Of a DNA stretch of 18,287 bases, positions 1-8,313 are shown one piece after another (the first letter of the stretch is position 1; each line of letters begins with the position of its first letter). A program made the position numbers and the translations under genes. The notes below the pieces were generated by a model. That model searched no databases, had not been told where the DNA came from, and worked only from the letters and a program-made list of their open reading frames with translations. This stretch comes from CAYLHS01 sp964383535 (GTDB lineage: Bacteria; Actinomycetota; Acidimicrobiia; Spongiisociales; UBA4744), in assembly GCA_964383535.1 (NCBI GenBank), contig CAYLHS010000046.1:1-18287 (forward strand), written 5' to 3'.

Positions 1-367
1 GTTCCATGTTGCCGCCGGTCACTTTGGCGTCGAAGTCGCGCCAGATGATCGCCGATAACACGTGGAGGGCCGTGTGGGTCCGCATGAGGAGATGGCGGCG
101 CTCCCAGTCGATCTCGGCCTCGACGGCGGTACCAACCGCCGGCGGTGTCCCTTCGATGACGTGGGTGGGCACGCCCGCAACGCGATGCGTGTCGGAAACG
201 CTCACCGTTCCGCCATCCCATCTGAGGGCGCCCGTGTCCCCGGGCTGGCCTCCACCGCGCGAGTAGAACACCGTTCGGTCCAACACCACGCCGTTCTCGG
301 TGACGCCGATGACCTCTGCGGTCGTCGCACGTGCGTACGCGTCAACGGGAGCAATCTCTTCGATCAC
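1..367 (-). CDS. AlaX-type alanyl-tRNA editing domain protein (partial, 3' end outside the window)
   Basis: This is a free-standing relative of the alanyl-tRNA synthetase editing domain, expected to hydrolyse mischarged tRNA(Ala) (Ser- or Gly-tRNA) in the cytoplasm. About 122 N-terminal residues are visible. The motif GGGQPGDTG (residues 38-46) is the usual glycine-rich editing-domain signature. HTALH at 98-102 is the HxxxH zinc/catalytic motif, and a TGGN motif follows at 117-120. The C-terminal Cys/His metal ligands lie beyond the window edge. The GTG start at 367 was chosen because GGAGG lies 4 nt upstream and no better in-frame start is visible. It diverges from livJ across 143 nt. The family call is secure; whether it is AlaX-S, AlaX-M or a longer form cannot be told from the fragment. 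Confidence 0.88.
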   Translation of the reverse strand, partial: MIEEIAPVDAYARATTAEVIGVTENGVVLDRTVFYSRGGGQPGDTGALRWDGGTVSVSDTHRVAGVPTHVIEGTPPAVGTAVEAEIDWERRHLLMRTHTALHVLSAIIWRDFDAKVTGGNME

Positions 368-432
368 CTGTCCTCCTGTGCCGTCAGGGTACAACGTGCT
401 GCGATCCACGACATCCAAGTGACCAACGTGCC

Positions 433-438
433 TACACT
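433..438 (+). promoter_or_regulatory. Possible -10 element for the livJ-like gene
   Basis: TACACT fits the TAnnnT -10 pattern and lies about 70 nt upstream of the ATG at 511. The same hexamer occurs upstream of the 32-codon ORF at 17068. No convincing -35 is seen at the standard spacing (the nearest is ACGACA at 408-413, spacing 19), so this is tentative. Confidence 0.25.
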
Positions 439-475
439 CCACGACCAACCCGGACTTCGGTTCGGGTCAGTAACT

Positions 476-496
476 CGCTGCCGCCAGTCGGCAGTG
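476..496 (+). promoter_or_regulatory. Leader hairpin just upstream of the livJ ribosome-binding site
   Basis: CGCTGCCG (476-483) pairs with CGGCAGTG (489-496) across a 5-nt loop: eight base pairs including one G-T. The ribosome site GGGAGGA begins a few bases later, ahead of the ATG at 511. Position suggests an mRNA leader structure affecting translation or stability of the binding-protein mRNA, but function is inferred only from position. It has no T-tract, so it is unlikely to be a terminator. Confidence 0.4.
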
Positions 497-510
497 AAGG
501 GAGGAAGCAG

Positions 511-1734
511 ATGAAGAGAACGAATCTAAAATCGGTGGTGCTCGTGGTTGCAGCATTCTCGCTGGTGGCCGCGGCATGTTCCGGCGGCGGTGGCGGCACA
601 GCACTCAAGATCGGAACCGACCTGCCGCAGACCGGCGACCTGGCCGTGCTCGGCCCACCCATGGTCGAAGCCGTGCAGATGGCCGTGCGGGACATCAACG
701 ACGCCGGTGGTGTCAACGGCAAGGACGTCACCCTGGTGATCGGCGACTCCGGAACGAACGAGCAGGTGGCGGCGGAGACCGCCGACCGTTTGATCACGAC
801 CGAACAGGTGGATGGGATCATTGGTCCAGCCTCGTCGAGAATCACCCTGTCAGTGATCGACAAGATCACTGGTGCGGGAATCCCGATGTGCTCCCCGTCG
901 AACACGGGATCGTCGCTCTCCACCTATGAGACCACGGAACCGGGCTTCTACTTCCGGACGGCTCCGCCTGACAATCTCCAGGGTCCAGCTCTCGCCAACG
1001 TCATCTTGGATGACGGCCACAAGAATGTGGCGGTCATTGCTCTGAACGATGAGTACGGGCAGGGTTTCGCGAAGTTCCTGGAGGATGCGCTGAAACTGGG
1101 TGGCGCCACGATCGCCGCGGATGTCCCGTACGATCCGAACGGAACGGACTTCAGCGCCGACGTCCAGCAGGTCGTCGATGCATCGCCCGACGCCGTGGTG
1201 CTGATCTCGTTCCCTGATACGGGCACCCGGATCATCACCGGGTTGATCGAGAACGGCATCAGCCCGGACATCATGTACACCGCCGACGGAATGCAGTCGG
1301 CCGACGTGATCTCTCAGGTCAACGCGAACGATCCTTCGGTCCTCAACGGTATGAAGGGCACAGCTCCTTCTTCCCAAGGATCAGAGGCGTTCACCAAGGC
1401 GTTCGCAGACTTTGCGCCGGGAGTGGCCACCATCTACTCGGCACACGCCTACGACTGTACGATCATCGAGGCGCTCGCCGCCGACACGGCGAAGTCGAAC
1501 AAGCCGGCCGACATCGCCGCGAACATGGTCGGAGTCACTCGGGATGGCACGAAGTGCTATGAGTACTCGGACTGCAAGGCGTTGATCGACGACGGGACGG
1601 ACATCGACTATGACGGTGCTTCCGGGCCAGGCGAGTGGACGCCAGCAGGCGAGCCATCGGCGGGAACCTACGATGTGTGGGAGTTCCGCGACGGCCAAGT
1701 GGTCACCCTCAGCTCCGTCAACGTCGGCAGCTAG
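511..1734 (+). CDS. livJ: Branched-chain amino acid-type ABC transporter substrate-binding lipoprotein
   Basis: This 407-residue extracytoplasmic receptor would capture an amino acid or similar small molecule and deliver it to the LivHM permease. A short basic N-terminus (MKRTNLKS), a hydrophobic stretch and the lipobox-like VAAAC give an acylated Cys at residue 23, followed by a glycine run. The mature part has the Peripla_BP_6 (type 1 periplasmic-binding) pattern, opening with a KIGTDLPQTGDLA-type strand and containing an IIGPASS loop. The tail DIDYDGASGPGEW is typical of this family. The ATG at 511 is preceded by GGGAGGA at 5-6 nt; the frame is open further upstream, but that would put about 60 unrelated residues before the signal peptide. 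It lies opposite and convergent to livHMGF. Family certain, ligand unknown. Confidence 0.93.
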   Translation: MKRTNLKSVVLVVAAFSLVAAACSGGGGGTALKIGTDLPQTGDLAVLGPPMVEAVQMAVRDINDAGGVNGKDVTLVIGDSGTNEQVAAETADRLITTEQVDGIIGPASSRITLSVIDKITGAGIPMCSPSNTGSSLSTYETTEPGFYFRTAPPDNLQGPALANVILDDGHKNVAVIALNDEYGQGFAKFLEDALKLGGATIAADVPYDPNGTDFSADVQQVVDASPDAVVLISFPDTGTRIITGLIENGISPDIMYTADGMQSADVISQVNANDPSVLNGMKGTAPSSQGSEAFTKAFADFAPGVATIYSAHAYDCTIIEALAADTAKSNKPADIAANMVGVTRDGTKCYEYSDCKALIDDGTDIDYDGASGPGEWTPAGEPSAGTYDVWEFRDGQVVTLSSVNVGS

Positions 1735-1755
1735 ACACACCAACCGCCAATCGAT

Positions 1756-1784
1756 CGGAAGGGGCCTCTTCGGGGCCCCTTCCG
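1756..1784. terminator. Bidirectional hairpin terminator between livJ and livF
   Basis: An 11-bp GC-rich stem, CGGAAGGGGCC with GGCCCCTTCCG, is capped by a loop containing a C(TTCG)G tetraloop. It starts 21 nt after the livJ stop and lies about 60 nt past the livF stop on the other strand. There is no T-run on either side, as is common in high-GC actinobacteria. Stem strength and placement between convergent genes support termination in both directions. Confidence 0.75.
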
Positions 1785-1846
1785 CTACAGGCGTGTCAGA
1801 GCGATGGTTCCGAACTCGAACGATCCGAACCTGCTCCAGCGGATCG

Positions 1847-2578
1847 CTACCTGACTGCCAGCGTGCCGAGATAGAGTTCGATCACCTTCGGGTCGTGGAG
1901 AAGGTGCCGGCCCGTACCCGTGTACGCGTTCTGGCCTTGATCAAGCACATAGCCCCGATCTGAGATCTGCAGACACCGCCGTGCGTTCTGCTCGACCATG
2001 ATGATCGAGACGCCCGTCTCTTTGATCTGACGGATCCGATCGAAGACCTCGCCTTGATTCGAGGGCGACAGTCCGGCCGACGGCTCGTCGAGCAACAACA
2101 CGGACGGGTTCATCATCAATGCCCGGCCCATGGCCACCATCTGCCGTTCGCCGCCCGACATAGCCCCCACGCGTTGGTTCTTGCGCTCCGGCAACCGGGG
2201 GAAGAGATCGCCAACGAAATCGGCCCGATCGCGATAGAGCTCCGGACGCAGGTAGCAGCCCATCTTGAGGTTCTCTTCGACGGTCAATGAGGGAAACACG
2301 TTGTCGTTCTGAGGGACGAACCCGACGCCCTTCTGCACGAGTTCGTGCGCAGGAAGATTGGAGATCTCCTCCCCCCGCAGCGTGATCGAGCCCGACCGCA
2401 ATGAGACCAGTCCGAAGATGGTCTTGAGCAGAGTCGACTTGCCGGCCCCGTTCGGGCCGATGATGCCGACGAGCTCCCCTTCGTCCAAAGTGAGCTGGCC
2501 CCCCCGCACGATGTCGACGCCCGGCAGATAGCCTGAGACGGCATCGTGAACCTCGAGGAGGGCCCCGGCGGCCGTCAT
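1847..2578 (-). CDS. livF: Branched-chain amino acid ABC transporter ATPase, LivF type
   Basis: This 243-aa ATP-binding subunit powers the Liv importer at the inner face of the membrane. It has Walker A GPNGAGKST (41-49), the Q-loop Q90, the ABC signature SGGERQ (141-146), Walker B LLLDEP (161-166) and an H-loop-region match (MVEQNARR). The segment after Walker A (GLVSLRSGSITLRGEEI) is LivF-like, and length matches the family. The ATG at 2578 overlaps the TGA of livG by 4 nt (ATGA), and GGAGCAGG upstream serves as the ribosome site, so translation is probably coupled. It is the last gene of the livHMGF unit and ends about 60 nt before the shared terminator. Confidence 0.95.
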   Translation of the reverse strand: MTAAGALLEVHDAVSGYLPGVDIVRGGQLTLDEGELVGIIGPNGAGKSTLLKTIFGLVSLRSGSITLRGEEISNLPAHELVQKGVGFVPQNDNVFPSLTVEENLKMGCYLRPELYRDRADFVGDLFPRLPERKNQRVGAMSGGERQMVAMGRALMMNPSVLLLDEPSAGLSPSNQGEVFDRIRQIKETGVSIIMVEQNARRCLQISDRGYVLDQGQNAYTGTGRHLLHDPKVIELYLGTLAVR

Positions 2579-3450
2579 CGGTCCTGCTCCCCGACCGGAC
2601 GGTCCCCGATCGAGTCCTCCAAGGGCGTGGCAGCCTCGCCATGCTCGCGGCCGAGATACGCATCGATCACGGCCGGATTGGCGGCAACGTCCGCCGGTCG
2701 GCCTTCGGCAATGACCTTCCCTTCTGCCATGACTACGATCCAGTCGCTGATATCCATGATGACATCCATGTCGTGCTCGATGAATACCACCGACATGCCC
2801 TCGTCTCGCAGAGCCTTGATGTGGACGAGCAGCGACTCCGTCAACGCCGGATTCACCCCCGCCGTCGGCTCGTCCAGCATGAGGAGGGCCGGTTTGACCA
2901 TCAACGCCCGAGCCAGCTCGAGGAGCTTGCGCTGACCGCCGGACAGCGTACCCGCCAGGTCGTCTCGCATGGGACCCAAGGTGAAGCGATCGAGGATAAC
3001 CTCAGCTCGCGCTTCGATCTCCTTCTCCTGCTGACGCCACCTCCACGGAAGCAACGCCCCCAGGACCCCTTCGCCGGTTTGACCGGTGGCTCCCAGTTTC
3101 ATGTTGTCGATGACGGCCATCCTCATCAGTGCTTTGGTGAGCTGGAACGTGCGCACCATCCCCAGCCTGGCGACCTGGTAGGCGGACAGCCCCGCCAAGT
3201 CCCTACCCGAGAACGACCAGCTGCCCGTGTTCGGTGTGTCGAAGCCGGTGAGAACATTAAAGAATGTGGTCTTGCCCGCCCCGTTGGGTCCGATCAGACC
3301 GGTGATGGCCCCCCGCTGGATTTCGAGGTGATCCACATCGACGGCGAGCAACCCGCCAAAGTGACGAGTGACACCGTCGGCCACCAGTATCGGGTCAGGC
3401 TTGGGAATGCCTGGGACAGAGGGAAGCGCATCCAGCAGCTCAGCGGGCAT
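2575..3450 (-). CDS. livG: Branched-chain amino acid ABC transporter ATPase, LivG type
   Basis: This 291-aa second ATPase of the Liv importer would form a heterodimer with LivF. Walker A GPNGAGKTT is at 54-62, the signature LSGGQRK at 169-175 and Walker B LMLDEPTAG begins near 190. The N-terminus has about 20 residues before the conserved HFGGLLAVD segment, slightly longer than common LivG. The typical LivG insertion between the Q-loop and the signature is present (about 110-165) and rich in charged residues. The ATG at 3450 lies inside the end of livM (11-nt overlap) with GAGAGGAG upstream. Its stop overlaps the livF start. Confidence 0.95.
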   Translation of the reverse strand: MPAELLDALPSVPGIPKPDPILVADGVTRHFGGLLAVDVDHLEIQRGAITGLIGPNGAGKTTFFNVLTGFDTPNTGSWSFSGRDLAGLSAYQVARLGMVRTFQLTKALMRMAVIDNMKLGATGQTGEGVLGALLPWRWRQQEKEIEARAEVILDRFTLGPMRDDLAGTLSGGQRKLLELARALMVKPALLMLDEPTAGVNPALTESLLVHIKALRDEGMSVVFIEHDMDVIMDISDWIVVMAEGKVIAEGRPADVAANPAVIDAYLGREHGEAATPLEDSIGDRPVGEQDR

Positions 3451-4429
3451 CGATCAGCGACTCCTCTCTGCTCCCGAACAGACCCTGCGGTCTGAAAGCC
3501 ATCAACAACATCAGTCCCAGGCCCACCAGTATCCATCGAACGGCTGCCACCTCCTGGGCTGTGAGCAACCAGGCCGGAATGAAACCCGCCAGGGTGGCCT
3601 GCCTGAGTATTGCCTCCGTGAACGACAGCAAGAACCAGAAGAGCACCGACCCAACCACCGGTCCCAGAACGCGTCCCGGACCGCCCAGGATCACCACCGC
3701 ATACGCAAGGAAGGTGAAGAGCGGCTGAAACGAGTCGGGGTTCACGGACTGGGTCTGTACGGCGAAGAAGATGCCTGCCAGTGAACCTATCGCTCCGCCG
3801 ATAGCGAGGCTCTGCAGCTTGTACCCGAAGACGTTCTTGCCGAGCGAGCGGGCGGCGTCCTCGTCCTCTCGGATCGCCTTGAGAACCCTGCCCCAAGGAG
3901 CCCTGGTCAGTGCCCACACCAGCAACACGGACAACCCGACCAGCACCCAGCCCACCAGGATGGCCCACAGCGTGTTGGCATCCCAGGTGATCTTCCAGAT
4001 CCCGTAGACACCACGTGGGAACGGATTGAGGGAGTAGAAACTGTCGGCGAACTTCTGGATACCGAACACCCCTTTGGTGATCGGCTCGAGGGCCGAGGAT
4101 CGGGTGAGCAGGCGCAGGATCTCGGCGGCGGCAATCGTCACGATGGCCAGGTAGTCCTCCCGCAGGCGCAGGGTGGGAAGACCATAGATGAGGCCGAGAA
4201 CGACCGCGGCAGCTATCCCGATCAAAACGCCCAACCAGAGAGGCCCACCCAGGTTGACGGTGATAGCCACTCCGTAGCCGCCCACCAACAGCGACCCGAC
4301 ATGGCCGAAGTTGAGGAGGCCGGTATAGCCGAACATGACGTTGAGCCCAACTCCGGCCAGCGCAAACATCACGGCCGAGGCACCCAACGCCGAACGAATG
4401 GCGTCGACCAGGGAGCGGACGATATCCAC
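3440..4429 (-). CDS. livM: Branched-chain amino acid ABC transporter permease, LivM type
   Basis: This 329-aa polytopic membrane protein is one of the two permease subunits of the importer. The N-terminal helix pair contains GYTGLLNFGHVG (34-45), the conserved BPD_transp_2 segment. The cytoplasmic coupling loop around 180-210 (RVLKAIREDEDAARSLG) is the family's ATPase-contact region. Roughly eight to ten hydrophobic segments are visible, and the C-terminus ends with the typical MAFRPQGLFG pattern. It starts with GTG at 4429, sharing one base with the livH TAG stop (TAGTG), so translation is probably re-initiated. Family firm; substrate specificity is not readable. Confidence 0.94.
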   Translation of the reverse strand: MDIVRSLVDAIRSALGASAVMFALAGVGLNVMFGYTGLLNFGHVGSLLVGGYGVAITVNLGGPLWLGVLIGIAAAVVLGLIYGLPTLRLREDYLAIVTIAAAEILRLLTRSSALEPITKGVFGIQKFADSFYSLNPFPRGVYGIWKITWDANTLWAILVGWVLVGLSVLLVWALTRAPWGRVLKAIREDEDAARSLGKNVFGYKLQSLAIGGAIGSLAGIFFAVQTQSVNPDSFQPLFTFLAYAVVILGGPGRVLGPVVGSVLFWFLLSFTEAILRQATLAGFIPAWLLTAQEVAAVRWILVGLGLMLLMAFRPQGLFGSREESLIDAR

Positions 4430-5532
4430 TATCCCACCCTCTCCCTCCTACCGAGGATGCCCTGGGGCCGTACGAGCAGCACGATGATGAGCACTGCGAA
4501 CGCGATCACCAGCTTGAATTCGGTCGAGAGCCAGAGACTGGAGATCTGTGTCACGACACCGATCAGAATCCCGCCCACCATGGCACCAAAGGCGGTCCCC
4601 AACCCGCCCAGGATCACCGCAGCGAACATCAACAACAGCAGCTTGAAACCGAGATCCCAGGAGACACCGGCGAAACCTATGCCCTGGAAGACGCCACCGA
4701 GGGCGGCCAGGGCGCCGCCCCCAACCCAGGTGGCCAGGATCACCTTGCGAACGTCGATGCCTGAAGCTTCTGCGAGTTCGCGGTTGTCGGCCACCGCCCT
4801 CATGCCGGTCCCGAGCTTGGTCTTCATGAGCAGCACACCGACGAGGCCGAGGACCAGCAGCGAGATGATGATGATTGCCAGCTTCACATCCGTGATAGAC
4901 ACGGGCCCGTAGTCGCGAGCGATCTCGATGGCGTAGTCGCGGTACTTGTGGACTTGTGGTCCGTACCAGATGAGGATGACGTGCCGCAACACCAGCGAAA
5001 GGCCGATGGTCGTCACGATGAGCGACACGTTGGGCACCTTGCGCCGGCGCAGTGGCCTGAAGACTCCCTTCTCCAAACCGGCACCGAGCAGCCCGCCTGC
5101 GACGACGGCCAGGAGGGCGGCAATAGCAAGCGTCACCCGAAATCCCCACGAACCGGCATTGAGAAACCAGGCCACTACCGCCCCAAACGTGACCAGCTCG
5201 CCGTGAGCGAAGTTGATCAGACCGGTGACGCCGTAGATCAGAGAGAGACCCACCGATGTGAGAGCGATGATCAACCCGACCACAAGTCCGTCGACTGTCA
5301 CGTTCAGCAGTCGCGCTCCGAGACTGTGATCAACTTGGGCAACGACGGTACTGCCACCGAGATGCCCGACCGAGGCAAGAGCTCGGCCGCCGAGAGCCGC
5401 CACGGCGAATGCCACCAGGACGAGGATCCCCAACCAGATACCGAACGTGCCTCCCCTTCCGGAAGCTGGTACGGGGTCGGCTTCCGCGCTGTGCCGCCAG
5501 GACAGAAGCCTGCTTCCCGGCCTGCCCGCCAC
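4429..5532 (-). CDS. livH: Branched-chain amino acid ABC transporter permease, LivH type, with N-terminal extension
   Basis: This 367-aa permease subunit pairs with LivM. The core has GVTGLINFAHGE (101-112), the coupling loop around KTKLGTGMRAVADNRELAE, and a C-terminal LLVRPQGILG motif. LivH proteins are usually about 290-300 residues. Here about 75 extra residues precede the core: a polar, probably cytoplasmic 28-residue stretch, one extra hydrophobic helix (about 30-48) and a short outside loop. The GTG start at 5532 has GGGAGGAG 5-6 nt upstream, which strongly supports the long form. It is the first gene of livHMGF. Confidence 0.92.
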   Translation of the reverse strand: MAGRPGSRLLSWRHSAEADPVPASGRGGTFGIWLGILVLVAFAVAALGGRALASVGHLGGSTVVAQVDHSLGARLLNVTVDGLVVGLIIALTSVGLSLIYGVTGLINFAHGELVTFGAVVAWFLNAGSWGFRVTLAIAALLAVVAGGLLGAGLEKGVFRPLRRRKVPNVSLIVTTIGLSLVLRHVILIWYGPQVHKYRDYAIEIARDYGPVSITDVKLAIIIISLLVLGLVGVLLMKTKLGTGMRAVADNRELAEASGIDVRKVILATWVGGGALAALGGVFQGIGFAGVSWDLGFKLLLLMFAAVILGGLGTAFGAMVGGILIGVVTQISSLWLSTEFKLVIAFAVLIIVLLVRPQGILGRRERVG

Positions 5533-5559
5533 CTGATCTCCTCCCTAGGAATTCCCGAC

Positions 5560-5600
5560 AGGTTAGGCACACCTCCAGACCACGGTCCACTCATCGGACC
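5560..5600 (-). promoter_or_regulatory. Possible livHMGF promoter with an inverted repeat at the -35
   Basis: On the minus strand, TGGACC (5589-5584) and TAACCT (5565-5560) are separated by 18 nt and resemble a weak -35/-10 pair about 20-25 nt upstream of the livH ribosome site. The inverted repeat GGTCC-7-GGACC (5584-5600) overlaps the -35, as an operator might. Both are pattern matches only. Confidence 0.3.
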
Positions 5601-5645
5601 ATTCCGACTCTCACGACGGCTCTCAGACAATGACCCGAACCACAC

Positions 5646-5664
5646 GCTCCGTGCAGGACGGAGC
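5646..5664 (-). terminator. Weak hairpin after the AI-2E-family gene
   Basis: GCTCCGT and ACGGAGC form a 7-bp stem around a 5-nt loop, directly past the stop codon at 5670. No T-tract follows. It may be a partial terminator separating this gene from livH 137 nt downstream, or an mRNA 3' stabilising structure. Confidence 0.35.
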
Positions 5665-5669
5665 ACCGG

Positions 5670-6893
5670 CTACTCGTCGGCCGTCGGCTCCTCGACGTCC
5701 GCCTCGTGCCCACCCGGGGGACCGGCACGCCGCAGCCTGCCGACGATGGTCTCTCTGCTTGGTGGGACGTACTCTGGAGCGACAGCTTCGGCGGCCTCCT
5801 CCCAAGACTCGCCCAGCACCCGAGTGCGCCAGAAGTGGCCTGCAACGACCTTGGCCACGGCCGCCACCGGCACGGCGATCAAGATCCCGAAGAAGCCGCC
5901 AAGCGACGCTCCGAGCAACAACGCGAGCAGGATGAATACCGGATGGAGCTGCACGCGTTTGCGCAGGATGTTCGGACTGATGACATGGTTGTCGAACTGC
6001 TGCACCGCCACGAACATCAGGACGGCCCAGATGGCGGTCACGACATCGTTGAACAGCAGCGACACGATTCCTGCGAGCGCGCCACCCGCGATCGGACCCA
6101 CGAACGGAATGATGTTCAGAAGGCCTGCGGTCATCCCGATTACGAGCCAGAACGGAACTCTGAGGACCCACAGGCCGAGGCTGGACAGGAGACCGACGAT
6201 CAGAGCGACGAGAAGCTGGCCCCGTACGAAGCCGCTGACGACCCTGCCCACCTGGTTGGCAACATGAACGAGTTCCGACCGCATCCTCTCCGGCAGCAGG
6301 TCACGGGTCCGTCGCCGGATCGACGGCAGGTCCATCAGCATGTAGAACGCGAGCACGGGTCCCAAAACGAAAACGGCCAGTACCTGCATCCCGGTCTTCG
6401 CGAACGTCCCGACTTGGCCGAGCAAGCCTTGGATCCGCTCAGGGCTGAAGAACGTCGACGACCAGTTGAGGATCGACTGGAAGTCGAATGTGCCGACGGT
6501 GAAGCCAAACCGGTTTCCGAGGTCGGTGATGAACTTCTCGACATCGTCGACGATCTGCGGGAATCTCGTTCCGAACTCGGCGAACTGATCCTGAATGATC
6601 GGGATGACGATGAAACCGAGAGCGACGAGAAGACCTGCGAACAGCAGATACGAGAGACAGGACCCGATGAGCCTCGGCACCTTGTACTTCTGGAGCAGGT
6701 CCACGAGCGGTGACAGCAGGTAGATCACGGCGACTGCGAGGACCAAAGGAGGCCAGACGACACTCACGGCCTGGATCACCCAGATGAGCGCTGCAAGCAA
6801 CAGCATCGCCCCCAGCACGCTCCACGAGGTGATTCCTGCCCGTCTGAGCTGGTCGTACCCCGGCAGTTTCGTCATTCCACGGAGTGTACTCAC
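5670..6893 (-). CDS. AI-2E family (PerM/UPF0118) transporter
   Basis: This polytopic membrane permease of about 407 aa belongs to the AI-2E family, whose members export or exchange diverse small solutes or ions; the name does not prove quorum-signal transport here. Two N-terminal helices (around residues 20-65), a third near 75-100, and a long extracytoplasmic segment (about 105-190) precede the C-terminal helical bundle. That bundle contains the family pattern GLLNIIPFVGPIAGG followed by further helices and a charged tail ending in VEEPTADE. The GTG at 6893 overlaps the upstream TGA as GTGA, like its neighbour's start. The ATG at 6875 (401 aa) is an equally possible start and lacks a clear ribosome site. 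Last gene of the DUF3263-LytR_C unit. Confidence 0.88.
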   Translation of the reverse strand: MSTLRGMTKLPGYDQLRRAGITSWSVLGAMLLLAALIWVIQAVSVVWPPLVLAVAVIYLLSPLVDLLQKYKVPRLIGSCLSYLLFAGLLVALGFIVIPIIQDQFAEFGTRFPQIVDDVEKFITDLGNRFGFTVGTFDFQSILNWSSTFFSPERIQGLLGQVGTFAKTGMQVLAVFVLGPVLAFYMLMDLPSIRRRTRDLLPERMRSELVHVANQVGRVVSGFVRGQLLVALIVGLLSSLGLWVLRVPFWLVIGMTAGLLNIIPFVGPIAGGALAGIVSLLFNDVVTAIWAVLMFVAVQQFDNHVISPNILRKRVQLHPVFILLALLLGASLGGFFGILIAVPVAAVAKVVAGHFWRTRVLGESWEEAAEAVAPEYVPPSRETIVGRLRRAGPPGGHEADVEEPTADE

Positions 6894-7747
6894 AGCTCTT
6901 TGATCACGACCTGCGACCCTTCGGTTACAGAAATGGAGATCGACGTTCCCGAGCCCGGTGATCTGTAGCCGTCGTCGGTCGGTTCCCAACCGGATGGCAC
7001 CGACGCGCTTCCATGGACCTCGACCGGAACGCCTGCCGGCACGTCGAGGGCGAAAGTACCGGTCACGGTGACGGTGGCCGGAGACGGCCCCAGCAGCACC
7101 GTTCCCGATCCGTCGATCTCCAGTGAGTCGATCGCCAGCTCTCTCAGGTTGGCGTCGAGTTGAGGAGATGTGAGGTGAAGGCTCCACACCGGTCGACGGG
7201 CAAGCTTCATCGTCCAGCCCTTCGTCTGGAACCAACGGCCCCCGTCTCTCTGGGCGATGTCGATCGAGAGCGCTCCGTCGGTCGATCGTTCGAGCGCCTC
7301 CGGGACCCCCAGACTTCCTCCCGCCCTGTCCAGATCGACTACATACAAAGGGGCGTCAGCTGCGTCGACTGCGAGGGCGCCCGCAAGGGAGATCGCCAAC
7401 GACACCGTCCCATCCTGGACAGGTGGACCGATGAGGTCGGCGGCTGCCGAGGGGAGCTTCGACCATCCGAGGAGGTGCAGACCGACGACCAACGCCACAA
7501 GGGTGATCAGCAGAAGCGGTGGCGCTGCCCCGGCTTTCGACGACCGCCGCCTCCACAGGATCACTGCTGCCACGAGAGGGACGACCACGAGCGGCCAGAA
7601 CGACACGATGTCGAGCAGAACGCTGGGGGCGAGGATCCCGCCGACGATCCCGGCGCCGATCGACACGCCTCCGAGTGCGACCATCAACCATGCCCACACC
7701 GTCCACAGGCCTGGCGGCACCCTTCGACGGCGACTGATCGGGTTCAC
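6890..7747 (-). CDS. Membrane protein with three N-terminal helices and a beta-rich C-terminal domain
   Basis: I do not recognise a firm family for this 285-aa protein. A basic start is followed by three hydrophobic helices (about 14-38, 46-64 and 74-94). After these comes a roughly 190-residue soluble region made of short alternating strands with many Ser, Gly, Asp and Val residues. The pattern of repeated short strands (SLEIDGSGTVLLG, ATVTVTGTFALDVPAGVPVEVHG) recalls the LiaF/toastrack-type beta domains found behind small membrane anchors in cell-envelope stress proteins; this is an inference from style, not a match. The GTG start at 7747 shares GTGA with the preceding stop, so it is probably translated with the LytR_C protein. 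Confidence 0.8.
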   Translation of the reverse strand: MNPISRRRRVPPGLWTVWAWLMVALGGVSIGAGIVGGILAPSVLLDIVSFWPLVVVPLVAAVILWRRRSSKAGAAPPLLLITLVALVVGLHLLGWSKLPSAAADLIGPPVQDGTVSLAISLAGALAVDAADAPLYVVDLDRAGGSLGVPEALERSTDGALSIDIAQRDGGRWFQTKGWTMKLARRPVWSLHLTSPQLDANLRELAIDSLEIDGSGTVLLGPSPATVTVTGTFALDVPAGVPVEVHGSASVPSGWEPTDDGYRSPGSGTSISISVTEGSQVVIKEL

Positions 7748-8313
7748 TCTTGGTACGAGGCGCCGATCACCACCAGGATGTCGACCTCCAGCGGGCCCGG
7801 CGACTCTTGGACGACGGCATCGGGAATGTACGCATCGACGATGACCCGCGCTTCACTCTCGAACCCTGGCGCATACCACACCGTCGATTGATCGAGCGCA
7901 TGGCTGTAGTTGTCGGCGTCGATCGTCTGGTAGCCGGCGGATGCCAGAACATCGGTCAGCGCGGCCGCGATCTTGGCGCGGGTGGTCGAATTCAACACTT
8001 GCACTCTGATGTCCTCGGGAGCCCGTACCGGTTCGGTCGTCGTTGTCGACGCGACCGCCGATGTCGTCGAGGAGGCGGTCGTCGTCGAAGCGGTTGATGT
8101 CGTCGGGGCCGTCCCCGTCGCGCCCGCCACGAGAGACGTCGTCGAGACTGCCGCGGCGCCGGTCGTTGTCGGCGACGTGGCAAGCCAGCCGATCCCCTTG
8201 GTAAGGACCACGACGCCACCGAAGACGATCACGGCCCAGAAGAGGACCTTGAGGGTGAACATGCCGAGTTCCCTCAGAAAGCCTCTCAGGCCAGGAGCTG
8301 CATGTCGTGCCAT
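7744..8313 (-). CDS. Membrane-anchored LytR_C domain protein
   Basis: This 189-aa protein has one transmembrane helix near residues 20-42 after a basic N-terminus. A low-complexity Thr/Ser/Ala linker (about 46-95) and a C-terminal LytR_C-like domain (about 100-188) lie outside the membrane. The domain starts with the hallmark IRVQVLNSTTRAKIA and ends in VDILVVIGASY. LytR_C domains are found in cell-wall glycopolymer ligases and as stand-alone envelope proteins; here no LCP catalytic domain is present, so a wall-binding or regulatory role is inferred. The ATG at 8313 shares one base with the upstream TGA (TGATG), and its own stop overlaps the next start. Confidence 0.85.
   Translation of the reverse strand: MARHAAPGLRGFLRELGMFTLKVLFWAVIVFGGVVVLTKGIGWLATSPTTTGAAAVSTTSLVAGATGTAPTTSTASTTTASSTTSAVASTTTTEPVRAPEDIRVQVLNSTTRAKIAAALTDVLASAGYQTIDADNYSHALDQSTVWYAPGFESEARVIVDAYIPDAVVQESPGPLEVDILVVIGASYQE

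Noticed and set aside
331..510. Extended start of the livJ frame at 331, giving 60 extra residues.
   Set aside because: It would place unrelated Arg-rich residues before a clear lipoprotein signal peptide; the ATG at 511 has its own GGGAGGA site.
4948..6267. Long plus-strand open frame of about 440 codons.
   Set aside because: It runs antisense through livH and the AI-2E gene and is low-complexity, Arg/Pro/Ser/Thr-rich; a GC-rich shadow frame.
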